In this document: positions 52,561 through 60,817 of the stretch, in pieces
Position numbering within the stretch: position 1 is the first letter of the stretch
Layout: every line of letters begins with the position of its first letter
DNA from: JAVBKU01 sp031553875
GTDB taxonomy: Bacteria; Bacteroidota; Bacteroidia; Bacteroidales; Rikenellaceae
Direction: 5' to 3'
Length of the DNA: 64,000 bases
NCBI GenBank assembly: GCA_031553875.1
Contig: JAVBKU010000006.1
Location: 1-64,000 of the forward strand
The notes under the pieces: generated by a model
The model's input: only the letters and a program-made list of their open reading frames with translations
Told to the model about the DNA's origin: nothing
Databases searched by the model: none
Translations under genes and position numbers: made by a program

Positions 52561-53199
52561 CTACACATTCAAATCGAAACGGACGCTCTCGTCCCCATCG
52601 AGAAGCTCGCAGGTTTTATCTATGTTGTTCTCGTAGATGTGTACATTTCCGAGGTTAAGTGTGATGGACTTCAAAGGCAGGTTTATCTGCCGCGCCATCA
52701 GGTAAAGGTGGTAAATATCTGCCGGCAGGCCGAGGTTGGCATCTGAACTGCGCTGGTAAGCCGTCAGAACGAGCTCTCCTTCGTCGATCTGGAACTGCAC
52801 CAGGCTCAAGCAAGGGTGTTGATTGCTTTCGACGTCTGTCGCGCCCAGGAATAGCACATAATTCTTGCTGTTCCGTTTTTCGCGGTTGATCCTCTCGATC
52901 AACGGCGGAAGTTTCTCGAAATACGTCGGGTAACTGTTCACAAGAACTGATCCGCAGTAGTCCCACCAGTTTATACCTACATCACGATACTTCTCGACAC
53001 TGCGTTCCCCTTGCATAAACAGCTGTAATTCGCTTCGGAGCTTCTTCCTGGCTATATTGTACCCCTCGAATATTTCGAGCAAGTCAGCCGGGCCCAGAGA
53101 TAGCTGCTCGTTAAGGAGGTACTGGATATTGCCTTTCCTGTTTCCTTGGGTCTTCCCCAGGGAAAGAATCTTGTCTAAAATTTCGTAGTACTTATTCAT
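52561..53199 (-). CDS. Thymidylate-synthase-fold nucleotide (hydroxy)methyltransferase-like protein
   Basis: 212 residues. Block-by-block match to thymidylate synthase: LRSELQLFMQGERS (E. coli HELLWFLQGDTN), INWWDYCG (IWDEW), HPCLSLVQF with catalytic-type Cys130 (APCHAFFQF), YQRSSD with Arg150, and NLGNVHIYENN with His187 and Tyr189 (GGDTHLYSNH). From Cys130 the alignment runs without gaps to LGLPADIY, where Asp161 replaces the Asn177 that selects dUMP. dCMP hydroxymethylases have Asp there. The Arg pair before the Cys segment (SRR) is NSK here. Start 53,199 is chosen because the 13 extra codons run toward a phage inverted repeat. Likely role: modified cytosine nucleotide for phage DNA; unproven. 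Confidence 0.75.
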   Translation of the reverse strand: MNKYYEILDKILSLGKTQGNRKGNIQYLLNEQLSLGPADLLEIFEGYNIARKKLRSELQLFMQGERSVEKYRDVGINWWDYCGSVLVNSYPTYFEKLPPLIERINREKRNSKNYVLFLGATDVESNQHPCLSLVQFQIDEGELVLTAYQRSSDANLGLPADIYHLYLMARQINLPLKSITLNLGNVHIYENNIDKTCELLDGDESVRFDLNV

Positions 53200-53229
53200 C
53201 GATTTAGGGGTTTTTCGTATGTTTGTACT

Positions 53230-53324
53230 CTCAAGCAAATAAAAATAGGTGCCACAACACCGTTCAAGGACTATTAGTCCCTGTCGTGGTGTTGTGGCAC
53301 CTTTACTGTATAGCCGTGCTTGAG
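53230..53324. other. Large nested inverted repeat between two phage genes
   Basis: An outer 8-bp pair CTCAAGCA (53,230-53,237) and TGCTTGAG (53,317-53,324) encloses a 15-bp pair (53,247-53,261 with 53,288-53,302) and an inner GGAC-tatta-GTCC. This is a strong RNA fold or cruciform; as RNA it could terminate or process the fibre transcript before the TS-like gene. Confidence 0.6.
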
Positions 53325-53352
53325 AACTTGGCTATATGGAGGCAGGGGCTTT

Positions 53353-53568
53353 TTATTCCCCCATTTCGACCTCCTCTGATTCTTCCTTCGGGTCTTCCCT
53401 GTAATACTCGGCCTTGTCTTGGCGAGCTTTGCCCGTAGACCAATCTACACCGAGGTATATCTTATCCCCGAAATTGAACTCGTCAATTATGCGAATGAGG
53501 TCTTTGCCTTCATCGGCCAAAAGCACATCGTACTCTATGCCGTCTATAATTTCCTTTTCCTGTGTCAT
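53353..53568 (-). CDS. Small acidic phage protein
   Basis: 71 residues, very acidic, with a short charged C-terminus (KEESEEVEMGE). No recognised domain. It begins one base from the stop of the LRR fibre gene, so it is translationally linked and might be a fibre chaperone or accessory; this is inference from position only. Confidence 0.65.
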   Translation of the reverse strand: MTQEKEIIDGIEYDVLLADEGKDLIRIIDEFNFGDKIYLGVDWSTGKARQDKAEYYREDPKEESEEVEMGE

Positions 53569-53569
53569 G

Positions 53570-55165
53570 TTACGCGGGTTTTTGTGATAACGGGAAAATC
53601 CTACTTGCGTACACCGACCAATTTGTAGCGGCCTTGTATGCGTTTACATTAGTGTCGGGAACATATATCTTCGCAAAAGGATGGATGCCGCCGAACGTTG
53701 ATGCTGAAATCGTCGGGGGCGTTGTCCTACGCACTACAATGGTTGTGATATTGGTAAGATTGAAAGCATTTGCCCCCATAAGTGAAACAGAGTCGGGTAT
53801 ATCAACAGACCTTATGGTGGCTAAATCAAAGTTCTCCGATGCGCCTCCAGCAACGCTACCTCCTTGAAACATGCCTTGCGTAATATGATTCATATTAGAC
53901 GGGACTACAACGTCTTCCAAACCAGCTTGTGCATATACATACCCATAATTTGCAGAACCATCAGCATACAATATAGCATCGGCAAAATCAGGCATAACCT
54001 TCATTGCTCTTGCCTGACTAAAGCAATACGCTCCAATATTTAATACGTTTGATGAACGAGCCTCGAATATTGCTTTCATTAATTTGTAACAGTTAGCCAG
54101 AAAATATCTCGGCACTACATCCATCGTTGAGGGGATAACTATGGATGCAAGCATAAAGCATCCAATAAAGTCACGACCCCATGTAGTTATAAGTTCTGAT
54201 TGAGTGGCATATGTTACCATTTTTTTGATAACAGCATTCTCCAACCTAACGCAGTTGCTGAAATTTTCTCCTCCTGTATGGGAGGTTATACCTTTACTAT
54301 CTTTGAAGGTGCTAAAAGTAAGATAAGTCGTATTATTAAGGACGATCGACCTTAACTGAGAACAATATGAACAAAGCCGTCCTCTTATTGTCATGGGTAT
54401 ATTTGGGAATATTATAGCATACAACGATTGCTGGCCATGAAAAGTCCACTCTCCAATGTCAGTTATATCATTGCTAAGATAAGCCTTGGTAAGCTGATAG
54501 CTATAATTCCATATCGTGCCAAAAAGAGGTCTTTGAGTATCTGATGTAGAAGTCCAGCCTAATTCAATAGTCCCATTTGCGGTTTTGGTAATCGCTATTT
54601 GGTAATCGCCGTCAGATGCGTATGTGTGAGTAACTTCGTACTCTCCTGCCGTACTTACACTTGGCGCAGTTCCATCTCCCCAATTAATAGATATGGCCGC
54701 CCCGCCTTTAAGGTTAAACAATAGAGTTAGTGAACGTCCTACTGCCTGATTAACGGTAACAAACAAGCGGGTCTTGCCATCGGTAGGCTCGTATATCGCA
54801 CCTACATGAACGTCCCTCTGGATGTTTTGAAGTTCAGCGGCGGTATGCGTCCATCCTTGAAAAGTTAGCCCCTGAGCCGTCAGGTCGGGAGCAACGGGCA
54901 ACTCAACATTAGCGCCCTTATTCACGAATATACGTAATATTGTTGTTGTGTCTCCGGGCAAAGGCACGGGAGATACAAAGCGCACCTCTATATCACCGAC
55001 AGGCTCTCCCGGTTCTTCCGAGCCCCCTGCTTCGATCAAATTCCTCACCTCCTCAGGGTAGTCAGGAAAGGCCGTGGGCACGGTGCCGCCGTGGCTGTCT
55101 ATCACCTGGGCGAGTTCGGCCTTAACGTCGGCTATTATCTGTAATTTTTCAGCTATCGTTCCCAT
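53570..55165 (-). CDS. Phage tail-fibre protein with leucine-rich repeats
   Basis: 531 residues. The N-terminal 45 residues form a helical attachment segment (IAEKLQIIADVKAELAQVIDSHGG) seen in other phage fibre proteins. A Gly/Glu/Pro linker follows. An Ig/PKD-like strand region comes next (about 140-200, with SINWGDGTAP and VTHTYASDGDYQIAI). BspA-type leucine-rich repeats (about 210-510, with DIGEWTFHGQQSLYAIIFPN and SVDIPDSVSLMGANAFN units) end in the typical IYVPDTNVNAYKAATNWSVYASRIFPL cap. The LRR domain probably binds a surface receptor. The base composition is more A+T-rich than that of other phage genes. Confidence 0.8.
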   Translation of the reverse strand: MGTIAEKLQIIADVKAELAQVIDSHGGTVPTAFPDYPEEVRNLIEAGGSEEPGEPVGDIEVRFVSPVPLPGDTTTILRIFVNKGANVELPVAPDLTAQGLTFQGWTHTAAELQNIQRDVHVGAIYEPTDGKTRLFVTVNQAVGRSLTLLFNLKGGAAISINWGDGTAPSVSTAGEYEVTHTYASDGDYQIAITKTANGTIELGWTSTSDTQRPLFGTIWNYSYQLTKAYLSNDITDIGEWTFHGQQSLYAIIFPNIPMTIRGRLCSYCSQLRSIVLNNTTYLTFSTFKDSKGITSHTGGENFSNCVRLENAVIKKMVTYATQSELITTWGRDFIGCFMLASIVIPSTMDVVPRYFLANCYKLMKAIFEARSSNVLNIGAYCFSQARAMKVMPDFADAILYADGSANYGYVYAQAGLEDVVVPSNMNHITQGMFQGGSVAGGASENFDLATIRSVDIPDSVSLMGANAFNLTNITTIVVRRTTPPTISASTFGGIHPFAKIYVPDTNVNAYKAATNWSVYASRIFPLSQKPA

Positions 55166-55166
55166 A

Positions 55167-55715
55167 TTATTCTCCTATTATGCTATCCAGGGCGGCAGAT
55201 ATATCGCCTATTTCTGCCTGGAGATCGGTAATACTGCCTTCGGCGGTAGTTATCCTGCCACCCAAGGCAGCTGATACATCCTCGATCGACTGTTTGAGCC
55301 CCTGCACGGCTGCAGTTATGGTCTCTGGTACTTCCTTAACCTCGTCATCGTCCCCAACCTTATCCTTGTCATCGTCATCACCGTCATCGGGAACGGGTGA
55401 AAGTAAGATGTCCTCGCCCGTTAAAAGGATAGAGCCTTCCTCGTCGGGACTCATTCCGTTTACATTCAAGGCGGCGGATTGCTCCTGGTATTGTTTTATG
55501 GCCTCCTCATTGGCAGTCACCCTCTTTGCGAGAGCATTCCCCGCCTCAGCTTCGTATTTGCCATCTATGGCCTCATCGAGACCGTCCATCGCAGAGGAGG
55601 GTATCTTCTCATCCTTATGAAAAAAACTGTCCCAGGTGTCAGAGAACTGCTCCTCCGTGGGATATTTGCGCCGGCTGAACCAGGCTTTTATCTGTGCTAA
55701 ATCAGCTACTGCCAT
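55167..55715 (-). CDS. Phage tail protein with coiled-coil ends
   Basis: 182 residues. The N-terminus DLAQIKAWFSRRKYPTEEQFSDTWDSFFHK is a conserved phage-fibre attachment helix type. An Asp-rich low-complexity loop (PDDGDDDDKDKVGDDDE) lies in the middle. A heptad-rich C-terminus (GSITDLQAEIGDISAALDSIIGE) suggests a trimeric coiled coil. It is one base from the start of the LRR fibre gene, so it may be its adaptor or chaperone. Confidence 0.7.
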   Translation of the reverse strand: MAVADLAQIKAWFSRRKYPTEEQFSDTWDSFFHKDEKIPSSAMDGLDEAIDGKYEAEAGNALAKRVTANEEAIKQYQEQSAALNVNGMSPDEEGSILLTGEDILLSPVPDDGDDDDKDKVGDDDEVKEVPETITAAVQGLKQSIEDVSAALGGRITTAEGSITDLQAEIGDISAALDSIIGE

Positions 55716-55732
55716 TATCGTTATTTTGAAGG

Positions 55733-56704
55733 TTATCGGATTCTCATTATGTAGGCGAGCGTATAGTACGGGGGGCGGTTCTCGTGAAAGCGCGTAACCA
55801 CGACGTCCTTCCCGTCGATGTTCTGTATCTCACCGCCCGTTTTGTCTGTTTGTCGCTGCTTTGAGTACGAATTGGGGTTCACGGTTGTAGAATTGGGCGA
55901 GTTGGCACCGCCACCCTTCCAGTTACCGTTGGCGCCCGGATTCAAATAGTAGTCGTGCGAGTGGCTGGGCATATCGGCCTCCTTGAGTTGTACGGCCTTT
56001 TCCCCTCCGGTGTTACCCATGATCTTGTAATCATCGTCTGCACCGTTGTAGCCAACGACAAACCGGGAGCGAAGATCCGGTAGGCAGAAGAAGCCTTCAC
56101 CCACGGAAGACGGGGTATGGGTACGCCCTATGACCTTAAATATCTCCGGGTAGTCAAGCTCGGTCAGTAGTTGCCCGGCGCAAAGCATGTAGTTAATGGG
56201 GAGATCCGTTGCCCCCACTTTGCCCGACCACATTTCGACTATCCCCAGGGGTGAGACCCTCATGTCGTCTATCCTTTTGGACAACCCCTTTATTGCAGAG
56301 TCCAGCTCCCTGGATGTTATCTGCTCAAAGCCGTCCCAAAAGAAGTGTTCCCCCCCGATACCAGCGACCAGGGTGCGGCGCGCGTATGCGCTGGTATATA
56401 TATAACCCTGAGACGACACGCTGATATTTTCCTGTTTGACCACCATGCCAGATGATACGGCGCCACCCTCCCAGTACAGCACCTCTCCCGTGGGTACGGC
56501 GGCGGTGCGGAGGAATACGTATCCTGGCTTGCGGGTAGCTCCTCCAGGCTCGAGCTCGCAACCGTATAGAATGACCTGGTCGCCCCCTAAATTGCCTATT
56601 ATGGTTGTGATCAGGTTGTTGGTTTGAAGCGAATCGAACAATTCCGCATCTACGGGAAAGTCCTTGTTTTGCTGTGAGAGAAAATTGCCTCTTGTGGGTT
56701 TCAT
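55733..56704 (-). CDS. Phage tail collar-domain fibre protein
   Basis: 323 residues. The N-terminal part resembles baseplate-attached fibre shafts (NKDFPVDAELFDSLQTNNL). The C-terminal half holds a collar domain (PF07484-like): GIVEMWSGKVGATDLPINYMLCAGQLL, then LPDLRSRFVVGYN and the metal-binding MPSHSHDYY His cluster, ending with NRPPYYTLAYIMRIR. Such domains trimerise at fibre tips. It follows the small 56,707 gene with a two-base gap. Confidence 0.82.
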   Translation of the reverse strand: MKPTRGNFLSQQNKDFPVDAELFDSLQTNNLITTIIGNLGGDQVILYGCELEPGGATRKPGYVFLRTAAVPTGEVLYWEGGAVSSGMVVKQENISVSSQGYIYTSAYARRTLVAGIGGEHFFWDGFEQITSRELDSAIKGLSKRIDDMRVSPLGIVEMWSGKVGATDLPINYMLCAGQLLTELDYPEIFKVIGRTHTPSSVGEGFFCLPDLRSRFVVGYNGADDDYKIMGNTGGEKAVQLKEADMPSHSHDYYLNPGANGNWKGGGANSPNSTTVNPNSYSKQRQTDKTGGEIQNIDGKDVVVTRFHENRPPYYTLAYIMRIR

Positions 56705-56706
56705 TC

Positions 56707-57201
56707 TTATATGTAATTAATGAGATAGCGTTTGGATGACAGTTTGTAAGTGTCGATTATAGCCCGGAGACGAGGTTCGTCCATTGTGCCCTTCATTGTC
56801 ACGGGCAGATTGACTATGAAGTCGTATTTATTAGCTCCGCTGAACCCCCGTCGATTTACCACCAGGGGCTCCCCGCGTTGCCGGAGCTTGGCTCTTTGGG
56901 CCCTATCCTGGTCGCGGGTGTAGATGATGGTGTCGTCTACCTCTTTGTCGATCTCAGTGATGGTTATGCGGCGAGGCCCCATGTCAAACATATCGTTCAA
57001 AGCACCCCGCAGATAGCACACCTGGCCGTTGTGGGTCATGCGGTAATTCATCTGCTCACGAAACTGCGAGAAGGCCACCTGTAGCTCATTAAGCGGTGTT
57101 ACCACCGAATGGGTGATAGAGACTATCAGCGGCCGGCGCAGGAAGGTTGGCAGCACCAACAGGGCGAGCTTGCGGATATTTACATAATAACTACGCTCCA
57201 T
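56707..57201 (-). CDS. Phage baseplate/tail protein of unknown family
   Basis: 164 residues. It begins with a basic hydrophobic stretch (YYVNIRKLALLVLPTFLRRPLIVSITHSVV), then an alpha/beta body with a GFSGANKYDFIVNLP block. The start overlaps the baseplate J stop by 11 bases. By position it sits where P2-type phages have gpI, which links baseplate to fibres, but no clear gpI sequence was recognised. Confidence 0.65.
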   Translation of the reverse strand: MERSYYVNIRKLALLVLPTFLRRPLIVSITHSVVTPLNELQVAFSQFREQMNYRMTHNGQVCYLRGALNDMFDMGPRRITITEIDKEVDDTIIYTRDQDRAQRAKLRQRGEPLVVNRRGFSGANKYDFIVNLPVTMKGTMDEPRLRAIIDTYKLSSKRYLINYI

Positions 57202-58036
57202 AAGGCTTCATGTTAAGCGTTATTGCCTCTGCCTCGTATTTGTAGTAGCCAGCAAAGGGTACATGACGGGCATCTATATCCGGCGTGGTTTTCCCGCCGT
57301 CTGATGATGTCTTTGCCCCTTTGAACTCGACGATCCGCACTCCTGATACCACCTGAAGAGCGTCCACCAGCGCCATATTGGTGTACTCGCCGTTGAACGG
57401 CAGGTTCTCGATATAGCTCTGTATGGCCGCCCGGCAACCAGTCTCCACATCTCCCGGCAACAGGAGAGGGTCGTAATACACATCCACCTCACAGATGTAA
57501 GAGTCCGGATCCTCGTTGATCAACGTGGTGCGTACGCCGGCGTCTTTGATCTCGGCGATGTAGGCCTTCAGCTGTATCTCCACATCATCGTCGAGCTTGC
57601 CCCGTACACCTCCGGATTCGCCGGCCACTTTGATGGTGAGCAGCGAGGAGTCCTCACTCTCCACAGCCACAGCGTGCTTAACGACATGGGCGGTATCGAT
57701 CTCGCTATCAGACATCCCTGTGGTATCGTAGCTATCGGTGTCGGCGATCAGTGTCTTGCCCTTCATGAATGCGAGCATCTTGTCCCTGTACCACTTGGGG
57801 CGGTGTGGGATCATCGCCTGAATCCGCGTATCCACCTCTGTGCTGAAGGTGTCGAACAGCCCCTCGAGCACCCATGCCGCGCAGGCGAATACATAAAACA
57901 GCACGCTCTCTACCGAGGTTATGCTGAAATGCGCTGAGAAGCTATCACCCCTGGTGAACCCGTAGGCTTTGGCCGCATGCTCGTTGCGCATAAACTCCAC
58001 GCAGATACTCTCTTTTATTTCAGTGATCGTTCTCAT
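57191..58036 (-). CDS. Baseplate J-like protein
   Basis: 281 residues. The N-terminal region sits around EIKESICVEFMRNEHAAKAYG. The central region VTVEVY-like strands include DPDSYICEVDVYYDPLLLPGDVETGCRAAIQSYIENLPFNGEYTNMALVDALQVVSGV, the recognisable J-like segment. It forms wedge parts of the baseplate with the gp25-like protein. It overlaps the next gene by 11 bases. Confidence 0.8.
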   Translation of the reverse strand: MRTITEIKESICVEFMRNEHAAKAYGFTRGDSFSAHFSITSVESVLFYVFACAAWVLEGLFDTFSTEVDTRIQAMIPHRPKWYRDKMLAFMKGKTLIADTDSYDTTGMSDSEIDTAHVVKHAVAVESEDSSLLTIKVAGESGGVRGKLDDDVEIQLKAYIAEIKDAGVRTTLINEDPDSYICEVDVYYDPLLLPGDVETGCRAAIQSYIENLPFNGEYTNMALVDALQVVSGVRIVEFKGAKTSSDGGKTTPDIDARHVPFAGYYKYEAEAITLNMKPYGA

Positions 58037-58037
58037 C

Positions 58038-58334
58038 TTAGCTTATTATAAAGTCGATTCCAATACCCATATATCCAATACCGCCGCATGGGGTTTCTTC
58101 CAGTTCATCGGACGTAATGGCGGTGGCGGGGCGAATACCGTGTACGTTGTAGTATTCCACCACTCGTTTTTGTTTTATATCCCCAACGGCCACTTCTATC
58201 CCTTCCCCTGGAATCAATTCGTCAGATACCGACAAACCATTGCGAATGGCCAGCTCCAGGGCCGCCTCTACGCTACCGCCCTCCTGAAGGGCTATATCCA
58301 GCAAACTCTGCCGGCTAAGTATTGTACTCCGCAT
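58038..58334 (-). CDS. LysM-like small phage tail protein
   Basis: 98 residues. The segment QSLLDIALQEGGSVEAALELAIRNGLSVSDELIPGEGIEV has the two-strand, two-helix pattern of LysM-type repeats that join tube and baseplate in contractile tails. The rest is unassigned. The start is 20 bases inside the end of the gp25-like gene. Confidence 0.6.
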   Translation of the reverse strand: MRSTILSRQSLLDIALQEGGSVEAALELAIRNGLSVSDELIPGEGIEVAVGDIKQKRVVEYYNVHGIRPATAITSDELEETPCGGIGYMGIGIDFIIS

Positions 58335-58647
58335 CTATTATGAGTTTAGTTCGGATTTTATCGTCTTCGACCAGGGGAGGTGTCATCTCTATCTCAATAT
58401 CATTAACCTTCATCCCGTCACTCTCCAGCTGGATGGTGATGTCTCGTTTCCAACCGGTCAGATCGTGTTCGTTTATCAGCTCTGAAATGGCCGCCCCCAA
58501 CGTGGGGTGTTCCTTGAACTCCCCCTTGGTCGAGGTGAGTATCAACGCCTGGTTTTGCCGGATAGCGTCGCCGATTACCAGCCCACCGTCCTGCACCATA
58601 ACATCCCCTGTTCCCGGGTCGAGTAGTATGCCGATGCCTTTTGCCAT
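58315..58647 (-). CDS. gp25/GPW-like baseplate wedge protein
   Basis: 110 residues, the usual size for gp25-type proteins, with the core QNQALILTSTKGEFKEHPTLGAAISELINEH, equivalent to the LLTxxGE-x-x-x-P-x-x-G block of the family. It starts the wedge that triggers sheath contraction. It overlaps its downstream neighbour by 20 bases and meets the spike gene with a one-base overlap. Confidence 0.82.
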   Translation of the reverse strand: MAKGIGILLDPGTGDVMVQDGGLVIGDAIRQNQALILTSTKGEFKEHPTLGAAISELINEHDLTGWKRDITIQLESDGMKVNDIEIEMTPPLVEDDKIRTKLIIDAEYNT

Positions 58648-59210
58648 TAGTGCGTTACCGTTTTATCTTCCATGTCCCCGATCACGATCGACTTTCCATC
58701 CATTGAATCGCTGTATGTCTTTGCGCCCGGTGCACCCCCAGTGTCCGTGCCGATAGCGCTAAACGCACCCGGAAGGGCCGCATGGATTGCTTCCACGAAA
58801 GCTTTAAGGGAGGCGAGGTTCTTCTCCAGTTCATGTATTTTCACCAGGCCGCCGAGCTTGCCTCCGTTGATCTCTATCGTGCCCTTGGCGATGCGTATCC
58901 GGCTACCGCCGACGAACAGCTCCATCGAGTCGATGGCAGAGAACCCCACCACCTCCAGCTCGCGTAGTTGGCCTCCGGAGAGGTCGGCTACGGTTATAAT
59001 ACTACCCGCCTCAGGGGTGATCAGTATCCCACGCTTCGATCCGTCGGGAATGGCGGCCAGACGAATGTTCGGCACCACCATTTCCCCCAGTAACGCCGTA
59101 CAACGGTCGCCCTCTACCTTCACTACCTCCATGCGCCAGAAGTGCGATGGAGTGCGGTCGGTACCGGCCACCTTGCGTACCAGGTCTTTTATCTTAGCGT
59201 TTTTATCCAT
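58647..59210 (-). CDS. Baseplate spike protein (gpV/gp45-like)
   Basis: 187 residues. The N-terminal OB-fold part has VVKVEGDRCTALLGEMVVPNIRLAAIPDG and the signature GSIITVADLSG. The following beta-prism-like region includes NGGKLGGLVKIHELEKNL and a Gly-rich tail. It forms the membrane-piercing trimeric spike. The C-terminal HxH iron motif of P2 gpV was not seen. The gene overlaps the hub gene by eight bases. Confidence 0.75.
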   Translation of the reverse strand: MDKNAKIKDLVRKVAGTDRTPSHFWRMEVVKVEGDRCTALLGEMVVPNIRLAAIPDGSKRGILITPEAGSIITVADLSGGQLRELEVVGFSAIDSMELFVGGSRIRIAKGTIEINGGKLGGLVKIHELEKNLASLKAFVEAIHAALPGAFSAIGTDTGGAPGAKTYSDSMDGKSIVIGDMEDKTVTH

Positions 59211-60171
59211 TGTAGTCGATCTTTTTGCCGACGGTTATTTTACGGCTACCGCCGCTCGATGAAAATTCAGTCTCAACCGATACCACGTAATAGGTGCCTG
59301 TTTTCTGTTGGTAATCTTTGTCCCGTAGTTCCACCACATCGGCAGGTTCTACCTTGGGGATCAACCAACCAGTAAAGTCACCTTCATAGCCCGTATAACT
59401 CTTTATCTTCAGTTCCTCGGCCGCGCGCTTCTCGAGGGTATTGATGTCCGATACACCAGGTATCTTCAGGTTGAACTTGTCGCCGCCAGGCGTCCCCTTG
59501 ACTACTTTGATAGTTTTGCCATCGGCACCCGTTCCCTCGATAGTCACCTGGAGTTTACGGCGGCGGGCGTCCCGGTACTTGAGTGCTGACTTTTCGATGT
59601 TCACCGCGAAGTCGTAGATAGCCTTCTGGCCGATCTCGGCGTATTGGGGATGTACGTGCAGTGTTTTGCCCTTCAGATAAATATTAGCGCGCGTTTCTTC
59701 CTGTACCTTTTTGAGCACATCGAAGCCCGTAGCCTGGTAAATGGTGAACTGGTCGTACTTAAAATCGTAGTCGCAACTCACTACAAAACCGCCCAGCTGT
59801 AGACACACGTGCTGCAGTAGCTCCTTCACGGTCACGTTACTCATGACCAGGTCGGGGATATCCTTTCGGAATTTGTAAAGCTCGTCCTCGCAGTTGATCG
59901 TTATCGAGCCGTCGTCGGTATCGATCGACTCAATATAACCCTCGAACTCAACGGGTAGCTGTGCCATAGCGGCATCATAACCGAAGCAGATCCGCACCGG
60001 GTCGCCCTCCTTTATCTTGTCCTCTACCGAGAGCGCCTGATTGTACACGGTGGCCGGCAACGTGATCGTGGCCTTGTCGGCCAGGTTCTCCACGCTACAC
60101 TTCACCTTCACGCTGTCGAGTAGGGCCAGGCGATAGGTGCCGATCGTTATGTCGAAGTCCATCGAGTACAT
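59203..60171 (-). CDS. Baseplate hub protein (gpD/gp27-like)
   Basis: 322 residues, with an N-terminal tube-like strand domain (YRLALLDSVKVKCSVENLADKATITLP). The late-control D-type middle includes TVKELLQHVCLQLGGFVVSCDYDF with KKVQEETRANIYLKGKTLHVHP. A hub-binding C-terminus ends in YYVVSVETEFSSSGGSRKITVGKKI. It attaches the spike to the tail tube. The start MYSMDFDI could also be the second Met (three codons later). Confidence 0.82.
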   Translation of the reverse strand: MYSMDFDITIGTYRLALLDSVKVKCSVENLADKATITLPATVYNQALSVEDKIKEGDPVRICFGYDAAMAQLPVEFEGYIESIDTDDGSITINCEDELYKFRKDIPDLVMSNVTVKELLQHVCLQLGGFVVSCDYDFKYDQFTIYQATGFDVLKKVQEETRANIYLKGKTLHVHPQYAEIGQKAIYDFAVNIEKSALKYRDARRRKLQVTIEGTGADGKTIKVVKGTPGGDKFNLKIPGVSDINTLEKRAAEELKIKSYTGYEGDFTGWLIPKVEPADVVELRDKDYQQKTGTYYVVSVETEFSSSGGSRKITVGKKIDYNG

Positions 60172-60181
60172 TTGAACGCTG

Positions 60182-60817
60182 TTAAATAGGTATTAAAAGG
60201 TTTGTCGCGTTATCGCTGTACCCTTTTATCTCGAAATTCTGGTTGTTCAGTCCCTTGGTGTGGGGAAAGTTAGCGCTCTCGATCGCCAGGTACTTAATCC
60301 CGCAAACCGCCAGTACATCCTGGTTGATCTCTATCGACTGCTGTTCCTCGAATAGGTCGATAATGTTCTTAACGTAATATTTCGGGTAGGCGCCCTCGTC
60401 CCCCCATGTGAGTACCCCTTGGATGGTCACCTCGTAGTCGTCGCGATTCCATCGTTCCTTTACCGTTCCCTTCTCTGCTCCCTTGGCCACGTTACGCCGG
60501 ATTATCGTGTTCTTACCGCTGATCGACACCAGGGGCTCGATGGGTAGCGTGAACCAGGCAACACTATCTCGGCTACGCACCCGCAACGGCATGACGGAGT
60601 GCAGTACACCGGCGGCCGATAATCCCTGCCGTATATCGTAGGGGTTCTCGACCTTCGTGATGACATCCTTTTGCTTGCGAAGGAAATACGGAGGTATAGC
60701 GCCGAAGCTACCCAACGCTTTATTTATGCTCACCTCCAAAGGATCGAGCAGATTCCCGCTATACCCCACATCTACGGTGGGAGGGGTCGGTGTTAGATCG
60801 TATTCGTATCTGCCCAT
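60182..60817 (-). CDS. DUF6046-like phage protein
   Basis: 211 residues. It has VDVGYSGNLLDPLEV, LPIEPLVSISGKNTIIRRNVAKG, GTVKERWNRDDYEVTIQGVL and FEEQQSIEINQDVLAVCGIKYLAIESANFPHTKG blocks typical of a conserved Bacteroidota phage protein found between tape measure and hub. It probably joins tube to baseplate. It shares its first base with the tape-measure stop. Confidence 0.75.
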   Translation of the reverse strand: MGRYEYDLTPTPPTVDVGYSGNLLDPLEVSINKALGSFGAIPPYFLRKQKDVITKVENPYDIRQGLSAAGVLHSVMPLRVRSRDSVAWFTLPIEPLVSISGKNTIIRRNVAKGAEKGTVKERWNRDDYEVTIQGVLTWGDEGAYPKYYVKNIIDLFEEQQSIEINQDVLAVCGIKYLAIESANFPHTKGLNNQNFEIKGYSDNATNLLIPI

